Numbered from the stretch's first letter, positions 12,400 to 23,080 are shown. The stretch is DNA of 64,000 nucleotides from Lucinisca nassula (GCA_963580285.1 OY757011.1:119355874-119419873), one strand, 5' to 3'. Program-made: numbers and translations. The notes: generated from the letters alone by a model not told the origin.

Positions 12400-13012
12400 A
12401 GCTCACCTGAGCCAAAGGCTCCAGTGAGCTGATAGTATACCAAGGCTCCGGAGTCCGTCGTCTGTCGTCCGTCCATCCGTCGTCCACACTTTCAATGATG
12501 CATATCTCAGAAGGCAGTCGACCAATCTTGTTTAAATTTTATGTGTAGCACCATTGGGCAAGGGGAAAGGCTGCATTAGGTTTTGGAGCTAGTCTGGTTC
12601 ATTTGTTCCTTCATTCTTCTTTCTCTCCATATAGAGATAATAGACCAATGTTAAATTTTTAATCAAAGATTTCTCAGGAACTATAAAAGCTAGAAGCATC
12701 AAATTTGGTATTCAATAGAATAATGATGACTTATTTTGTGTAAGAGACATTGGGCTTTCTCAGCTTATTTGTTCATCTGTTCTTTCATTCTTCTTTCTCT
12801 CCATTTTGACCAATGTTAAATTTTCGTCAAAGATTTCTCAGGAACTATAGAAGCTAGAAGTCTCAAACTTGGAATGCAATGCAATAATGATGACTTATAT
12901 CCTGTAAGGGTCAATGGGCTGGATTCTATTAGCAGATTTAGTAGTCAAGTCTGTGAATTGTTAAAACTTAAGTTCCTCAGGTGAGCGGTTTAGGCTCATT
13001 GAGCCTCTTGTT
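12400..13012 (+). mobile_element. Hairpin-headed element, short internal part
   Basis: The head hairpin at 12400-12430 (AGCTCACCTGAGCC, AAA, GGCTCCAGTGAGCT) is followed by a CCGTCC microsatellite and two diverged units of about 150 bp containing AAAGATTTCTCAGGAACTAT. It leads to the tail hairpin at 12992-13006. It may be a complete short element nested in the 7601 element. Confidence 0.65.
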
Positions 13013-13420
13013 AAAGTTACTATGCAGAAATGTTCATCTTCATTAGATGTTGCACACAAGACCCAGCTCAATACCTCCAATGTCAAGGTTATACTTAGCA
13101 GTCAAAAACGGGGGAGACATCTGTGTTTTTGTAGAAAAACAAATTCTAGTTATAAGCTTTTTCTATAGGGGATTACATGGATGAAAGTTTTCAGGATTAT
13201 TCCTGATTTTGGGATTCAAGAGTTGACAGTACCCTCTATGGGGAAAATTGACCCTAAGGATGTGAAAATCTAGATTTCATGATTCTTGAATTTTTAGCTT
13301 TCACCCAAGGCTGGACAGGAAGTCCCTAAAGTTGTCTCAATGTATATATAGCATAAAATATGCCAAGTGTATCCTTAAAATTTTGAGTGTGAATTGTAAC
13401 AATGCATTCTTTTGTTTCAG

Positions 13421-13504
13421 GCAGTGGACGAGTTTCCTCGCTGCAGCATCAACAGCTGGTTATGTGTATCTCTATTCCTTCTATTACTTCTTCTTTAAAA
13501 CAAA
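13421..13504 (+). CDS. TM9SF3: TM9SF3-like gene, third-last coding exon (partial gene)
   Basis: TM9 superfamily (nonaspanin) proteins are multi-pass membrane proteins of the Golgi and endosomes, linked to sorting of membrane cargo. This exon encodes [11 protein letters not shown] and then a hydrophobic aromatic stretch ending FFFKT, the start of the last two membrane helices. That is nearly the TM9SF3 family sequence at this position. The acceptor is TTTTGTTTCAG before 13421 and the donor is GTAAGT from 13505. The first base completes a codon begun upstream (TGG in the family) and the last two bases carry over, joining AA+A to give Lys in the next exon. Earlier exons were not found in 1-13420 and should lie upstream of the window. 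TM9SF3 is preferred over other paralogues because the C-terminus encoded at 19812 is of the FVRKIY type. Identity as TM9SF is near certain; the paralogue is very likely. Confidence 0.93.
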
Positions 13505-13550
13505 GTAAGTAGTGGTATTACTAAGACTGTCAATACACCGCAGTTATGCT

Positions 13551-13602
13551 GCCCTTGGTAGCTCAGTCTGATTTGCGATCAGGAGGCTTGCTTTGATTTT
13601 TG
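13551..13602 (+). repeat. 5' stub of tRNA-headed SINE
   Basis: CCTTGGTAGCTCAGTCTGAT resembles the head and A box of the SINEs at 25641 and 28109. Similarity ends within about 45 bp, where the next element starts. Confidence 0.5.
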
Positions 13603-14229
13603 TAGCGCCTGCTATTAGCATGGCACGATATAGGCGCCCAGTTTTCCGTCCGTTAGTTCGTCCGTTCGTTCGTCAAGGGGTCACATTTGCGACCATCCCT
13701 AGCCTTCACCCTAATGGTCAAGTTTATTTCTCAAGAACTATAAGAGCATCATTAATGATACTTGGTACAAACTTGTATCTGGGGATGACAACTTACATGC
13801 TAGCATCCATATTTGACCTTGACCTATATTTCATGGTTCACTGACTGTGTAAAATATTGCGAACACCCTAGCGTTCACCCTAATGGTCAAGTTTATTTCT
13901 CAAGATCTATAAGAGCTTCATTAATGATATTTGGTGCAAACTTGAATCTGGGGATGGTAACTTAAATGCAAGCATTCATATTTGACCTTTACCTAAATTT
14001 CATGGTTCACTGACTTTGTAAAATATTGCGACCACCCTTGCGTTCACCCTAATAGTTAGGTTAATTTCTCAAGAATTATTAGAGCTTCATTAATGATACT
14101 TAGTACAAGCTTACATTTGAGAATGGAATCTTTTGTGCAAGCATCTATGTTTGACCTTGACCTACATATCATGGCTCGATGACTTTGCGCCCCCACAGGC
14201 GCGACATAGCCTTCGGCAGAATTCTTGTT
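13603..14229 (+). mobile_element. Tandem-repeat element with ~172 bp units (family also at 42530)
   Basis: It starts at GCGCCTGCTATTAGCATGGC, followed by a CCGT/TCGT microsatellite. Three units follow, with words TCAAGAACTATAAGAGC, TTGACCTTGACCTA and TTCATGGTTCACTGACTTTG. The end is GCGCCCCCACAGGCGCGACA then TTCTTGTT. The same end occurs at 43143-43186, so both boundaries are supported by a second copy. It lies in the intron directly after the 13421 exon. Confidence 0.75.
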
Positions 14230-14490
14230 AGTTACCAGTGGTTTGCACTATTTAGATCATATCAAGCGTGACAATTTACTTTACAACACTTTTCCGGGGC
14301 AGACTTATGCATCATCAGTTATGTATGCAGAACAGTGCACACTGTTTTGCCAGAAACTAAAAACTGCCCTTCAGGAATAAGCTGAAAGGAGAGCATGACC
14401 ATAGATAAGATTTAATGAAGAATGTTACACAACCACCTGATCACCAGTCAGACACACATTTGACAGAGTGTCTAAGAGCCCTGTTGATAT
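14230..14490 (-). repeat. Degenerate tRNA-headed SINE (tentative)
   Basis: Order and spacing resemble the reverse complement of the SINE at 28109: CACTATTTAGATCATATCAA near the left, GATCACCAGTCAGACACACA near the right. It is heavily diverged and only weakly supported. Confidence 0.4.
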
Positions 14491-14494
14491 AGTA

Positions 14495-14734
14495 TTAACC
14501 CAGTGTTTGCTAATGGACTCTTCCATTGCTATATGTTGGACAATTGCATTTGCCGTATCAGGGGGGTCAGGCTTAATTTTAATTTTTTCATTTTTATTAT
14601 TCTATTTTTGACGGAAAATCCTGTTGGCAAACAGTGCAGGCCCTGGTCAGACGCCGCGTTCTGCGGCGTCTGATCTGGGCCTGCACTGTTTGCCAAGGTA
14701 CCCCTTTAGGGGTTTCCTGCATGCAATTGGTTAA
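14495..14734. mobile_element. Foldback MITE, TTAACCCATT type
   Basis: It is bounded by TTAA on both sides (14495 and 14731). A strong central palindrome lies at about 14647-14688: CAGACGCCGCGTTCTGCGGCGTCTGA flanked by GGCCTGCACTGTTTGCC words. The TTAA target with CCC at the tip is the piggyBac pattern, but no transposase is present. Related copies are at 22836, 30217 and 33626. Confidence 0.78.
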
Positions 14735-14838
14735 GGCTGTTTGTTCACATTTGTGCAAATATAATAATTATTATGTCCCAAAACAGAGGTCAGGGACATA
14801 TTGTCTGTAGTCTCGGCATTAGTGTCATATTTGTGTCA

Positions 14839-15074
14839 AACGGGCCTCCGTGGCCTAATGGATAAGAGCGCTGAGTCTTAGTCATTAGGTCTCTCACCGC
14901 CGTGGGTTTGAGCCTCGCTCGGGTCACGTGTCAGACGCCAAGTTCTGCAACGGAAGGTCAGGTGGTTTTTCTCCAGGTACTCCGGTTTTCGCCCACCTAT
15001 GATTAACGATCGGCTCGATATGAGTGAAATAATCTTGAAAGGGCCGTAAAACCCAAACCAAAAAAAAAAAAAAA
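14839..15074 (+). mobile_element. tRNA-derived SINE with 10 bp target duplication
   Basis: The head contains A-box-like TGGCCTAATGGATAAG and B-box-like GGTTTGAGCCT, the RNA polymerase III promoter elements. A body with CTCCGGTTTTCGCCCACC and a poly(A) tail follow. ATTTGTGTCA flanks the element at 14829-14838 and 15075-15084. The tRNA-like part does not close into a proper cloverleaf, so it is not a tRNA gene. Confidence 0.82.
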
Positions 15075-15375
15075 ATTTGTGTCAGTCGGCTTACTCGTTC
15101 TCAGCAGTCATTAGACTGGACTGCTGAGATTAGAGTAGACTTTTATTCCCTTCACCAGATTTTCAAGATCAGTTCTATTGTGGTGTGAGGCTGAGGAGGA
15201 CCGCTATCTACATGTATTGGCTGATTAAAATTTAAAGTTTGCTTTGTAGCTTAACAGTGCAATAATTTCTCATAAAAGGCACACGCCTTGTCTTATCATT
15301 AAATTTTATGCTTTTGTCCTAAATTGTTTTGAAGTACATGTATATAGATCATGTCAGTGTTAATGAGACATGATT

Positions 15376-15678
15376 TTTTTTTTTTTTGTTTGATTTGAGA
15401 TTTAACGTCCCCGTCAACACTGTAAAGGTTATTTTGGAGACGTTTCCAATTTTGTGGGACTTTTACCCGACATTGAAATGAAATGACATCTCAAGCCCTG
15501 TCGCCCAAGGAAACCAATAGGGTTTATAAGTATGGACGGTCCGCCTCACACCGGGGTTCCTGGACAGGCTTAGATCCTCTATGCGGTTTACCAGTACTAG
15601 TGTGTGGGCCGGATTGAGCTCTGCGTGGAAGCATCATGCAGCCCATGTATTTCTTCAAGCCTCTATGGGCGGGGGCGA
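15376..15678 (-). mobile_element. 300 bp SINE (V-SINE-like) with 14 bp target duplication
   Basis: Read on the minus strand it starts GCCCCCGCCCATAGAGGC, contains ATGGGCTGCATGATGCTTCC and GGTAAACCGC, and ends in GGACGTTAAATCTCAAATC plus a T/A-rich tail. AATGAGACATGATT occurs on both sides (15362-15375 and 15679-15692). The same family is at 17645, 18751, 24297, 24903, 30915, 34036 and 34390. It may correspond to the molluscan V-SINE group (RUDI-like), which is inference. Confidence 0.82.
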
Positions 15679-15805
15679 AATGAGACATGATTAACATTGA
15701 TCTCTGTAGATTATAAAGGTTATTTATATGGTCTGTTGTGTTATTAAAGTGATCTTTGCTTGTTTTGTTTTAATTTTAAAATTTCATATAACATCTATTT
15801 TTCAG

Positions 15806-15882
15806 AATGTATGGTTTATTTCAAACTGTCTTCTACTTTGGCTATATGGCCTTGTTTAGTTTAGCACTTGGCATCATGTGTG
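15806..15882 (+). CDS. TM9SF3: TM9SF3-like gene, penultimate coding exon
   Basis: The exon encodes [14 protein letters not shown] then [11 protein letters not shown], covering the loop and most of the last membrane helix of the family. The match to TM9SF3 proteins is close to residue-for-residue. The acceptor is TCTATTTTTCAG before 15806. The donor is GTAAGT from 15883. The first base completes Lys from the previous exon and the last base starts a Gly codon completed at 19812. The intron before is 2301 bp and the one after is 3929 bp, both filled with SINEs and MITEs. No frame damage is seen. Confidence 0.93.
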
Positions 15883-16196
15883 GTAAGTAACAGATAAACT
15901 TTTTTGTGGTACTATGTATGCAGCGTTGTATTTTAGTTGAAACATGAGTAAAGGGTAATTGTGTCTGTCAGATTGGTGTGGACAGCCAACTAATAGAGCA
16001 GGACATCGCACTTACTGCATGGTGCTACTTCAAGGTGTGTGTGAGTTTGAGTTTACGTCCCACCAACATCTGACGTCATATGGAGATGGGACCTCGTTTA
16101 AAGATTCATCTTTCGGTCTGGAGAAGCCCGGAATCGATCCCACAACCAGCAAGGTGTTACTTAGGTCCCGTCTCCTAGTGACAGATAAGGTGCGTG

Positions 16197-16352
16197 TTTT
16201 GTGATAAATGAAGGATAGTTTTCCTTGTTTCTCCATAAAAACCTACGTTGTGGGTATTCATTAGAACTGCCTCAGCGAGGCAGTTCTAATGAGCACCCAC
16301 AACATAGGTTATTATGGAGAATTGACAAAAATTATCCTTCATTATCACAAAA
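16197..16352. mobile_element. Foldback MITE with GCCTCAGCGAGGC centre
   Basis: Its ends are TTTTGTGATAAATGAAGGAT and the matching complement near 16352. The centre is AGAACTGCCTCAGCGAGGCAGTTCT. The whole 156 bp is nearly one palindrome. Related copies are at 16799, 20290, 22733, 23352 and 28553. Confidence 0.75.
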
Positions 16353-16499
16353 TACCAACCTTACCTGATATGGCATCTACATGCATGTGAACTGCAAATG
16401 CTCTGATACCAAAGCTCTGACAGCACTACAAAAAAATAGTGGATCAATTGTTTCAGGTTGTAGCCTGGGTATATTATCCTGAACAGAAACTAAGACGAA

Positions 16500-16620
16500 A
16501 ATCAAGTATTTTAAGCAAACCATGAGGACCCTGATCAGACACCACGTTCTGGGGCATCTCAGATCTGCTCTGGGTCTACACTGTTTGCCAACGTCCCAGC
16601 ACATGGGCCAGTCATTGTTT
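16500..16620 (-). repeat. Diverged fragment of the TTAACCCATT-type MITE core
   Basis: ATCAGACACCACGTTCTGGG and TCTACACTGTTTGCCAACGT resemble the stem of the MITE at 14495. The TTAA boundaries are not recognisable. Confidence 0.5.
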
Positions 16621-16798
16621 TACAGATAAATTCCTTTTTACACGGCACGCCAATGTCACAACAAGTATGATGTTTTAATAAATGTGATGTCAGGGTCTTG
16701 ACATTGCAATGGCATTGAAACAACATTGCCTGCTTGGATGCAGTCAGAGCAGACTCTGGTCAGACTTCACAGAGAATCTCATAACATTTGGTGGGTAT

Positions 16799-16946
16799 TT
16801 TGTGATAATTGAATGAGCGTTTTCCTTATGTCACCATATAAGCCTAGGTTGTGGTATTAGAACCGCCTCAGCAAGGCGGTTAATGAATACCCACGACATA
16901 GGCTTATATGGTGAAATAAGGAAAACGCTCCTTCAATGATCACAAG
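16799..16946. mobile_element. Second foldback MITE of the TTTTGTGAT type
   Basis: It has the same ends and centre plan as 16197-16352, with GAACCGCCTCAGCAAGGCGG in the middle. The arms differ from that copy by a few substitutions that are mostly matched in the other arm. Confidence 0.7.
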
Positions 16947-17055
16947 ATATGAAACTTAACTGTTGCTATGGGGATCTTCTTTCCAGGGTTTGTAATGGTC
17001 TTCTGCTTGATTTTGTTTTGGTAAAAATATTTACCTATTCATGGCACTTTAATGC

Positions 17056-17350
17056 TACAGTCTCTAAAATGCAGTGAGACGTGACTGTACTTTTAATTTT
17101 GGACTCGTCCGTGTTTCAAGTAAGTCACCATTAGTTGGTATTTTACATTGGGCGATATAGTTTTAGTGAGATTCGTAGAGCGTCACATTAACCACTTGGC
17201 CACAGCTTCTACATAATGGCATTATCAAAAATTTTGTTTAGATGTAAAAATCTGTGAAAAAAAAATATCTGAAACCTGCCTCCCCTAAAACATGGAATAG
17301 TCTTATCGCGCTTGAGCTTTGAACTCTCAAAGGCAGTTGATAAATTATAC
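17056..17350 (-). repeat. Dispersed repeat shared with 44440-44750
   Basis: The reverse complement matches 44440-44750 over about 300 bp, including TTCCATGTTTTAGGGGA, TGATAATGCCATTATGTAG, a GGCCAAGTGG site and GAGACGTGA next to TTTTAATTTTG. No ORF is shared. The element type is unknown. Confidence 0.7.
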
Positions 17351-17396
17351 TCACATATTTTATTCTTGGAATGGGTTTTAAGCAAATATTTCAGTC

Positions 17397-17572
17397 TCAA
17401 CCTATATCCTGCTGAACATGACAACGCCTGCCTTTGCAAACAGTGTAGATCAAGATCAGATGACTTCTGAAGAAGCAATCTGAGGATCTACAGTGTTTGT
17501 CATGCAGCGTGTGAATTGAATGAATACATTACATCAAGTATGGCTAAATTAATTTATTCAGCAGGATAAGAT
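17397..17572 (-). mobile_element. Degenerate foldback MITE, CCCTTATCCTGCTGA type
   Basis: It begins TATATCCTGCTGAACATGAC and ends TTCAGCAGGATA, with a diverged stem around 17440-17500. The family is better preserved at 28842 and 31444. Confidence 0.6.
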
Positions 17573-17644
17573 CAGGATCAATGTCATATACACAAGATCC
17601 GGATCAGATTTGCATGTATTTATAAATGTTTGTACAGTTGTTTT

Positions 17645-17925
17645 GTTTTTTGATTTGAGGTTTAACGTCCCCATCAACACTGTATAGGTCATTTTGGAGA
17701 TGTTGCTTCCAATTTTGTGGGATTTTTACCCAACATTGAGATGAAATGACATCTCAGCCCTGTCACCCAATGAAACCAATAGGGTTAATAAGCATAGACG
17801 GTCCGAGTCGCACCACTTTACCTAGGCAGGCTTAGATCCTCTAAGGGGTTTACCAGTACTCGTGTGCGGTCGGTTTCAGCATCATGCAGTCCATCTATCT
17901 CGACAAGCCCTGATGGGCGGGGAGC
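17645..17925 (-). mobile_element. 300 bp SINE copy (V-SINE-like)
   Basis: It contains GATTTGAGGTTTAACGTCCC at the left, ATGAAATGACATCTCAGCCC in the body and CATCATGCAGTCCATCTA near the right. It is slightly diverged from the copy at 24903, and target duplications were not identified. It lies in the last intron of the TM9SF3-like gene. Confidence 0.75.
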
Positions 17926-18170
17926 GATGTTGTTTGTACAAGATAAGGAGGTGGCGCTTCTAAAGAATACCCACAATATGTGTTTTTGTGCAGAAATAAA
18001 TATATGGATACAACCTCTTATCTGGGGCATGTTTTCATTGAATTTAGTATTTTTAATAGAAAATATTCTTCGACCCTTAAGAAATCAAGAAAAACTGCAT
18101 CTAACAATGCCATCTATTTATGTCAGCTGCTGCACCTTCTTGCAAACATTTTTTTGCATACAAACAAACA

Positions 18171-19660
18171 GACAGGGTGGCCACGCGCTCTGGAAAACAG
18201 GGAAAGCAGGGAAAATGGTGAAAAAAAATCCCTGCAGGGAAAAATCAGGGAATTTGAAATTTTGCTGAAAATCAGGGAAAAATCAGGGAATTTCAAAAAT
18301 CTTATCTTTGTGAGGTCAAAATATTCAAATTTTATAGCTGTTCAGATGTGGCTACTGGTGGTTTCTTTCTGCCATATGCTTAAAATACCTGCAGATCTAA
18401 TCTTTCTTAAAGGTGGAGTACTTGTTAGGTGGAGTACTTGTTTGCTATATACCCCGGTATTCTGGTTTTTCTCATTCCGAAGTGGATATTTTATTGCAAA
18501 CCCAATGTTTGTCATTTAATTTTGATGCAAAAATATACATCAGTGCAGTAAGAAGCCAAAACGGAATTGAGCAACTGTTGCCCCAGAGCTCAAGTAGAAG
18601 TGTGTATGCATGCACCAATATCATATTCTTAAGAGTGTATCAAGAATAACACAATGAATATAACATGGGATATAATAAGGGTGTTTTACCATACCACTAT
18701 GACTGCATGTAGTACTGTGTGAATTTATTTATACTGGGGTTCACAAAAAACAGCGGCCCACTCCCATTGGGGCATAAAGAAATAAATGGGCTGCATGATG
18801 CTTCCAGGCAGAGCTGAATCTGGCCTGCACATGAGTACTGGTAAACAGCTTGGAGGATCTAAGCGTACCGAGGCAATGTGGTGCGAGTCGGACCGTCCAT
18901 GCTTATAAACCCTATTGTTTCATTGGGCGACAGGGCTTGAGATGTCATTTCATCTCAGTGTCGGGTAAAAGTCCTACAAAATTGGAAGCAACGTCTCCAA
19001 AATGACCTACATAGTGTTGATGGGACGTTAAACATCAAATCAAACAAACAGAACAAAAAGCAGAGTCCATAATATTAGTTGGGATCATTTGCAGCTGGGA
19101 AATTCACATATAGTTAGTATGATACCTGGATCAGGGCATTCGCTTTATCCTGTTCTTGCCCTAGGGTCCAGCTTCTGGAAAGGACTAAGGGTCATGGCAG
19201 GAGCATCACCGTACCATGAATAACTTCTACTTTTATTTATTTTGTATTCCTAAATTTATTTACCTTTTCAAATAGAGTATGAATGTCTATCCATTCCTTG
19301 AACACCTGAATAGGTAATTGCAAACAAGCAATTTTTAAGAATGGCCAAAAACTGTTTTAATAAATTGGAGGTGAAGGTGTGGCTACAAGGGGAGGTTGGA
19401 GGCCATTTTGATTTTGACTGCAATGAAAGTAAATTAATACATGTACATCAAATTTTAGGTAAATTTTCATTTTATTAAGAATATTGTGACAGCATTGTGT
19501 ATAAACATGTCACTTGACAGCATTTGAATCAGTATATGACTTCTAAAAGTAGGGGTCATTGCGAAAATATCAAGGTTTTTAATCAGGGAAAATCATATCA
19601 AATCAGGGAGAAATCAGGGAAAAATCAGGGAATTTGATTGCTAAAAATGTGTTACAGAGT
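18171..19660. repeat. AGGGAAA-rich repeat ends around an intronic block (tentative DNA element)
   Basis: 18171-18300 and 19575-19650 both contain repeated AATCAGGGAAAAATCAGGGA, so they may be the two edges of one element that includes the SINE at 18751. The left edge reads CAGGGTGGCCAC, as in some hAT ends, but a clean inverted counterpart was not found at the right. The 179 aa and 134 aa ORFs inside match nothing recognised. Confidence 0.4.
18751..19050 (+). mobile_element. 300 bp SINE copy (V-SINE-like)
   Basis: Complete in outline: the head is near GCGGCCCACTCCC, it contains ATGGGCTGCATGATGCTTCC, and it ends GGGACGTTAAACATCAAATC with a CAAACA tail. Confidence 0.78.
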
Positions 19661-19811
19661 GGATCCAGATTAGACTGCTCTGAGCAGTCTGATCAGAGTC
19701 TACACCATTTGAAACAATGACCTTTAAAAGTAACCAGCAGATAACAAAGCAGATGACAATTGTTGTGACTGACATCTTATGAATTAATCTTAAATGTTAT
19801 TTATTTTTCAG

Positions 19812-19879
19812 GAACATTCGGTTTCCAAGGAACAAGCTCATTTGTTAGAAAAATTTATTCGACTGTGAAAATAGATTAA
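19812..19879 (+). CDS. TM9SF3: TM9SF3-like gene, last coding exon and stop
   Basis: The exon completes a Gly codon, then encodes TFGFQGTSSFVRKIYSTVKID and TAA (19877-19879). The family ends in the same FVRKIY...VKID pattern. The terminal K-x-D is the known coat-protein-binding signal that keeps TM9 proteins in the Golgi, and its presence suggests that the gene is functional. The acceptor is TTATTTTTCAG before 19812. With the two upstream exons it gives 75 consecutive family residues without a frame break. A foldback MITE begins about 30 bp after the stop, so the 3' untranslated region probably contains repeats. Confidence 0.93.
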
Positions 19880-19906
19880 TGACAGGAGACAGCCAGAAAA
19901 TACATG

Positions 19907-20119
19907 TAAACCCTTGTCCTGCTGAATATTCATATATGCCACACCCACTACCCTTTATCAACCAATCAGATTACCTGTAGCAAATTATTGCAACAAATTC
20001 ACAATCTGAATGGCAAACAATGTAGATCCTGATCAGATGGCTTCTTCAGAAGCCATCTGATCTGGATCTACATTGTTTCAAAGAAAAGGCATATCCGGGC
20101 TCAGCAGAACAAGGGTTAA
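19907..20119. mobile_element. Foldback MITE, CCCTTATCCTGCTGA type, just after TM9SF3 stop
   Basis: It starts CCCTTGTCCTGCTGAATATT and ends AGCAGAACAAGGGTTAA. Its central inverted repeat includes GATGGCTTCTTCAGAAGCCATC. It would form a long hairpin in the TM9SF3 mRNA if transcription continues past it, which the lack of a nearer AATAAA suggests. Confidence 0.8.
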
Positions 20120-20289
20120 TTATTAGAGCTAAATCAGCAGATTTATGTTCAAAGATGTGATATGAATATAGAAATACCAGCAGTTTTATGTTGAAACAGG
20201 AGCAGGTTAAAGGGGTACAGGATGATAATTTTGAGGTAATTTTCTCATGAAAACAATGTGGGTACATATCGGAATGGCGAAAAAACATG

Positions 20290-20360
20290 TAGTGTCTAAT
20301 TGTTAGAATTGCCTCAGTGAGGCAGTTTAAAGCTCATAAAAACAATATGGGTACATGGCA
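20290..20360. repeat. Remnant of the GCCTCAGTGAGGC foldback MITE
   Basis: AGAATTGCCTCAGTGAGGCA with partial arms (ACAATATGGGTACATGGCAG) matches the centre of the family at 16197. Confidence 0.55.
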
Positions 20361-20615
20361 GAATTAAGATAAAAGATTCAAGTATTTGTTACGATCACCT
20401 TGATGAGACATTTCAAAGACGTACCCTCGCTGTGAGATTGTGTATTTTTTCTAATGATGAAATGAGCAAGATTATCACTTTGCCGAGTAGTCCAAGTATC
20501 CTGGAGCCCTATTAGACTGGTAGTAAGAAAAAAATACAGCCTTTGATGGAAAATTACCTAAAGTAAGTTACAAGACTCGTAAGAGATGGAGCTAAAACAA
20601 TGTACATGATGTATT

Positions 20616-20700
20616 TAACCCATTGCATGCGGGAAACCCCTAAAAGGGTACCGTGGCAAACAGTGCAGGCCCAGATCAGACGCCACAAAATGCGGCAAGA
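20616..20700 (+). repeat. Half of a TTAACCCATT-type MITE
   Basis: TTAACCCATTGCATGCGGGA and CAAACAGTGCAGGCCCAGAT are present; the second arm is missing. Confidence 0.65.
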
Positions 20701-21025
20701 AATAATGGAATTAGAAGCATGAAATGGACTTGAAAGGGTGGAGGAGGGGTGTGTGTGTGACTGGTTGTGTGAATCTTAGTTAGGAACCATATAATAACTT
20801 TTCTCCTTTTTCTGCCTTTCTCAACATTTATCACAATACTAGAATAGGTGTGAAAAATTGAAACGCTGTGCATGAAACCTATGGTTTAGGGTTGAGAATA
20901 GCTCTCAAGGAATTTTCGTGAGTTGTTCTTTGAATAAGACCCTAATAACTCCAATCATGACAAAAGCTCCTGATAAGACTGGGTAACAAGGATAGTTAAC
21001 CCCTTAAAATGCCAATCACAACAAT

Positions 21026-21960
21026 TATGTCCCCCCACCCGAAAGGCAGGGGGACATATTGGTTTTGGTGCGGATCCTGTCGGCATCGGCGTTGCCTCTT
21101 GTCTGCACTCTATCACCTGAATGGATGGATGGATTTTGATTAAACTTACACAGATACACCATTGGGAGGGGGAAAAGTACTGATTAGATTTTGGTGACCT
21201 TGGTCTAATTTTCAAGGTCACAGTGCTCAAAACATTGTCGAATTTTAGGCCAAAAAAGCTTGTCTGCACTCTATCTCCTGAACCAATGGATGGATTTTGT
21301 TCAAACTTGGTACATAGTATAATTGGGATAGTCTCAAGAACTGATTAGATTTTGGTGACCTTGACCTAATTTTCAAGGTCACCACGGGACTAAGAACTGA
21401 TTAGATTTTGGTGACCTTGGTCTAATTTTCAAGGTCACAGTGCTCAAAACATTGTCGAATTTTAGGCCAAAAAAGCTTGTCTGCACTCTATCTCCTGAAC
21501 CAATGGATGGATTTTGTTCAAACTTGGTACATAGTATAATTGGGATGGTCTCAAGAACTGATTAGATTTTGGTGACCTTGACCTAATTTTCAAGGTCACC
21601 ACGGGACTAAGACTGTTAAAAATAAGCTTGTCTGCACTCTATCTCCTGAACCAATGGATGGATTTGGTTCAAACTTGGTACATAAAGTAAGTGGGATAGT
21701 CTCTAGAACTGATTAGATTTTGGTGACCTTGACCTAATTTTCAAGGTCACCACGGGACTTAGACTGTTGAAAATTGCCTTGTCTGCACTCTATCTCCTGA
21801 ACCAGTGGATGGATTTGGTTCAAACTAGGTACATTATATCAGTGGGCTGATCTTAAGAACTGATTAGATTTTTGTGACCTTGACCTAATTTTCAAGGTCA
21901 CAGGGCTGAAATAATGAGTGTGGTGGGGGGACATCTGTTTTCTTAGAAAACAATTCTAGT
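21026..21960 (+). mobile_element. Hairpin-ended tandem-repeat element with ~150-215 bp units
   Basis: The left hairpin at 21026-21058 pairs TATGTCCCCC with GGGGGACATA. Four to five units share TTGTCTGCACTCTATCTCCTG and a TTTTCAAGGTCAC block. The right end is GGGGGGACATCTGTTTTCTT followed by AACAATTCTAGTTG. The same right-end motif closes the blocks at about 13145 and 43285. A truncated left end is at 14770-14830. Confidence 0.75.
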
Positions 21961-22265
21961 TGTCATCTGCTTTGTCGTCTGCTGGTATCATTATTTGTCA
22001 TTTTTGCAAACTGTGTGGACCCTGATCAGCAGTCTGATCTGCGCCATACTATTTACCTGCAGTTAAGTATACGTTAAAAAACCTTGCAAGAAGATCCAGC
22101 AGATGACATAATCAGACGACAGTTTCAGATGCAGTTTTTCATGGCATTTCAAGAGTTTAGGGATAGTTTTTCATCTTCATAAAAAGGTGTTTTGGGCACT
22201 TCTTAGAATGGCCTTATCATGGAGATTCTAACAAATACCGATAACAAATAGTTTTGACAAGAAAT

Positions 22266-22271
22266 AATAAA
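22266..22271 (+). promoter_or_regulatory. Candidate poly(A) signal of TM9SF3-like gene
   Basis: AATAAA at 22266-22271 is followed at about 20 bp by TTGTTGTGCC, a GT-rich element. A second AATAAA lies at 22675-22680. Either would give a 3' untranslated region of 2.4-2.8 kb containing repeats. No transcript evidence is available here. Confidence 0.35.
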
Positions 22272-22732
22272 AAATATCCCATAATCATCTTTGTTGTGCC
22301 TCCTTATCTAGAGCTGTTAGACAGCACATTTTGAAATATTTTTTGCCAGAAAAATATGATCTGCAATTTTTTGTGCTTTTAAGATATAATTCTATTATGC
22401 AGCCAAGATCATTATTGAAGATAACACAGAAACTTAAGAATTACTCTAGGATTCTTTAAAAATATGATGCCAATTGATTTAATTTCGTATGGCTACATGA
22501 GCTATTATACTTAACGTAGCCGTAGTGTGTAGCATTTATCGTGTGGTGGGCAAGTCATTTTGGTGTAGGGTAAAAAGGCTTGCACAGCCTTTCTTGTAGT
22601 TCTGTTCACCATCTTTGTATTTTTCTAGATACCAAGTTCTGAGGTTTACTCAAGGATATTTTTTCTTATTTCATAATAAATTGCTATGTTTTGGGTACTT
22701 AACAAAGACTAATGCTGTGAGTTTTTAATTGC

Positions 22733-23080
22733 CTTGGAGTCAGTTCTCAAATATATCCACAACATACATTAATAAAAACCTATGTTGTGAGTACTTAACA
22801 AAAAACCTAGTTGTGGATACTTGTTTTGAATACCTTTAACCCATTGTATGCTGGAAACCCCCAAAGTGGTACCTTGGCAAACAGTGCAGGCCCAGATCGG
22901 TCGCCGCATAATGCGGCATCTGATCAGGGTCTGCGCCGTTTGTTAACTGAATTTTCTGTTAAAATATAATAAAAACAAAAGAAAATAGGCCTGCCACCCC
23001 TTATTTGACAAATGCTAGTATACAATGGGTTAACGAGGCAATTCTAAGAAGTACTCTCAACATAGGCTTTTATTAAGAAA
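22733..23080. mobile_element. GCCTCAGTGAGGC-type MITE split by a TTAACCCATT-type MITE
   Basis: The inner element, 22836-23033, has TTAA at both ends and the stem around CAGGCCCAGATCGG. The outer arms are ACCTATGTTGTGAGTACTTA on the left and TACTCTCAACATAGGC on the right. This gives a relative age, because the inner one inserted later. Confidence 0.7.

Larger units (their letters stand above)
7601..13012 (+). mobile_element. Outer hairpin-ended tandem-repeat element with nested copies
   Basis: The head hairpin at 7601-7631 (AGCTCACCTGAGCC, AAA loop, GGCTCATGTGAGGT) is followed by a CGTC/CCGT microsatellite. The body has units of about 160 bp containing CATAGACTTAACATAGG and ATTCTTGCAGATAAC. 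The tail is GGTGAGCGGTTT, hairpin AGGCTCATTGAGCCT at 12992-13006, then CTTGTT. An inner element (7887-10075) and a further head at 12400 lie within it. It is possible that the 12400 head, not the 7601 head, owns this tail. Confidence 0.7.

Noticed and set aside
5353..12400. CRISPR-like array
   Set aside because: Repeats are 160-330 bp, diverged and without unique spacers of constant length, in a eukaryotic intron context.
14839..15074. Possible tRNA gene
   Set aside because: A and B boxes are present but the acceptor and anticodon stems do not close, and a body, poly(A) tail and target duplication show a SINE. The same holds for 25641, 28109 and 46056.
17864..18519. Overlapping ORFs of 134 and 179 aa
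   Set aside because: They cover a SINE end and an AGGGAAA-rich repeat in the last TM9SF3 intron, in two frames, with no recognisable domain.
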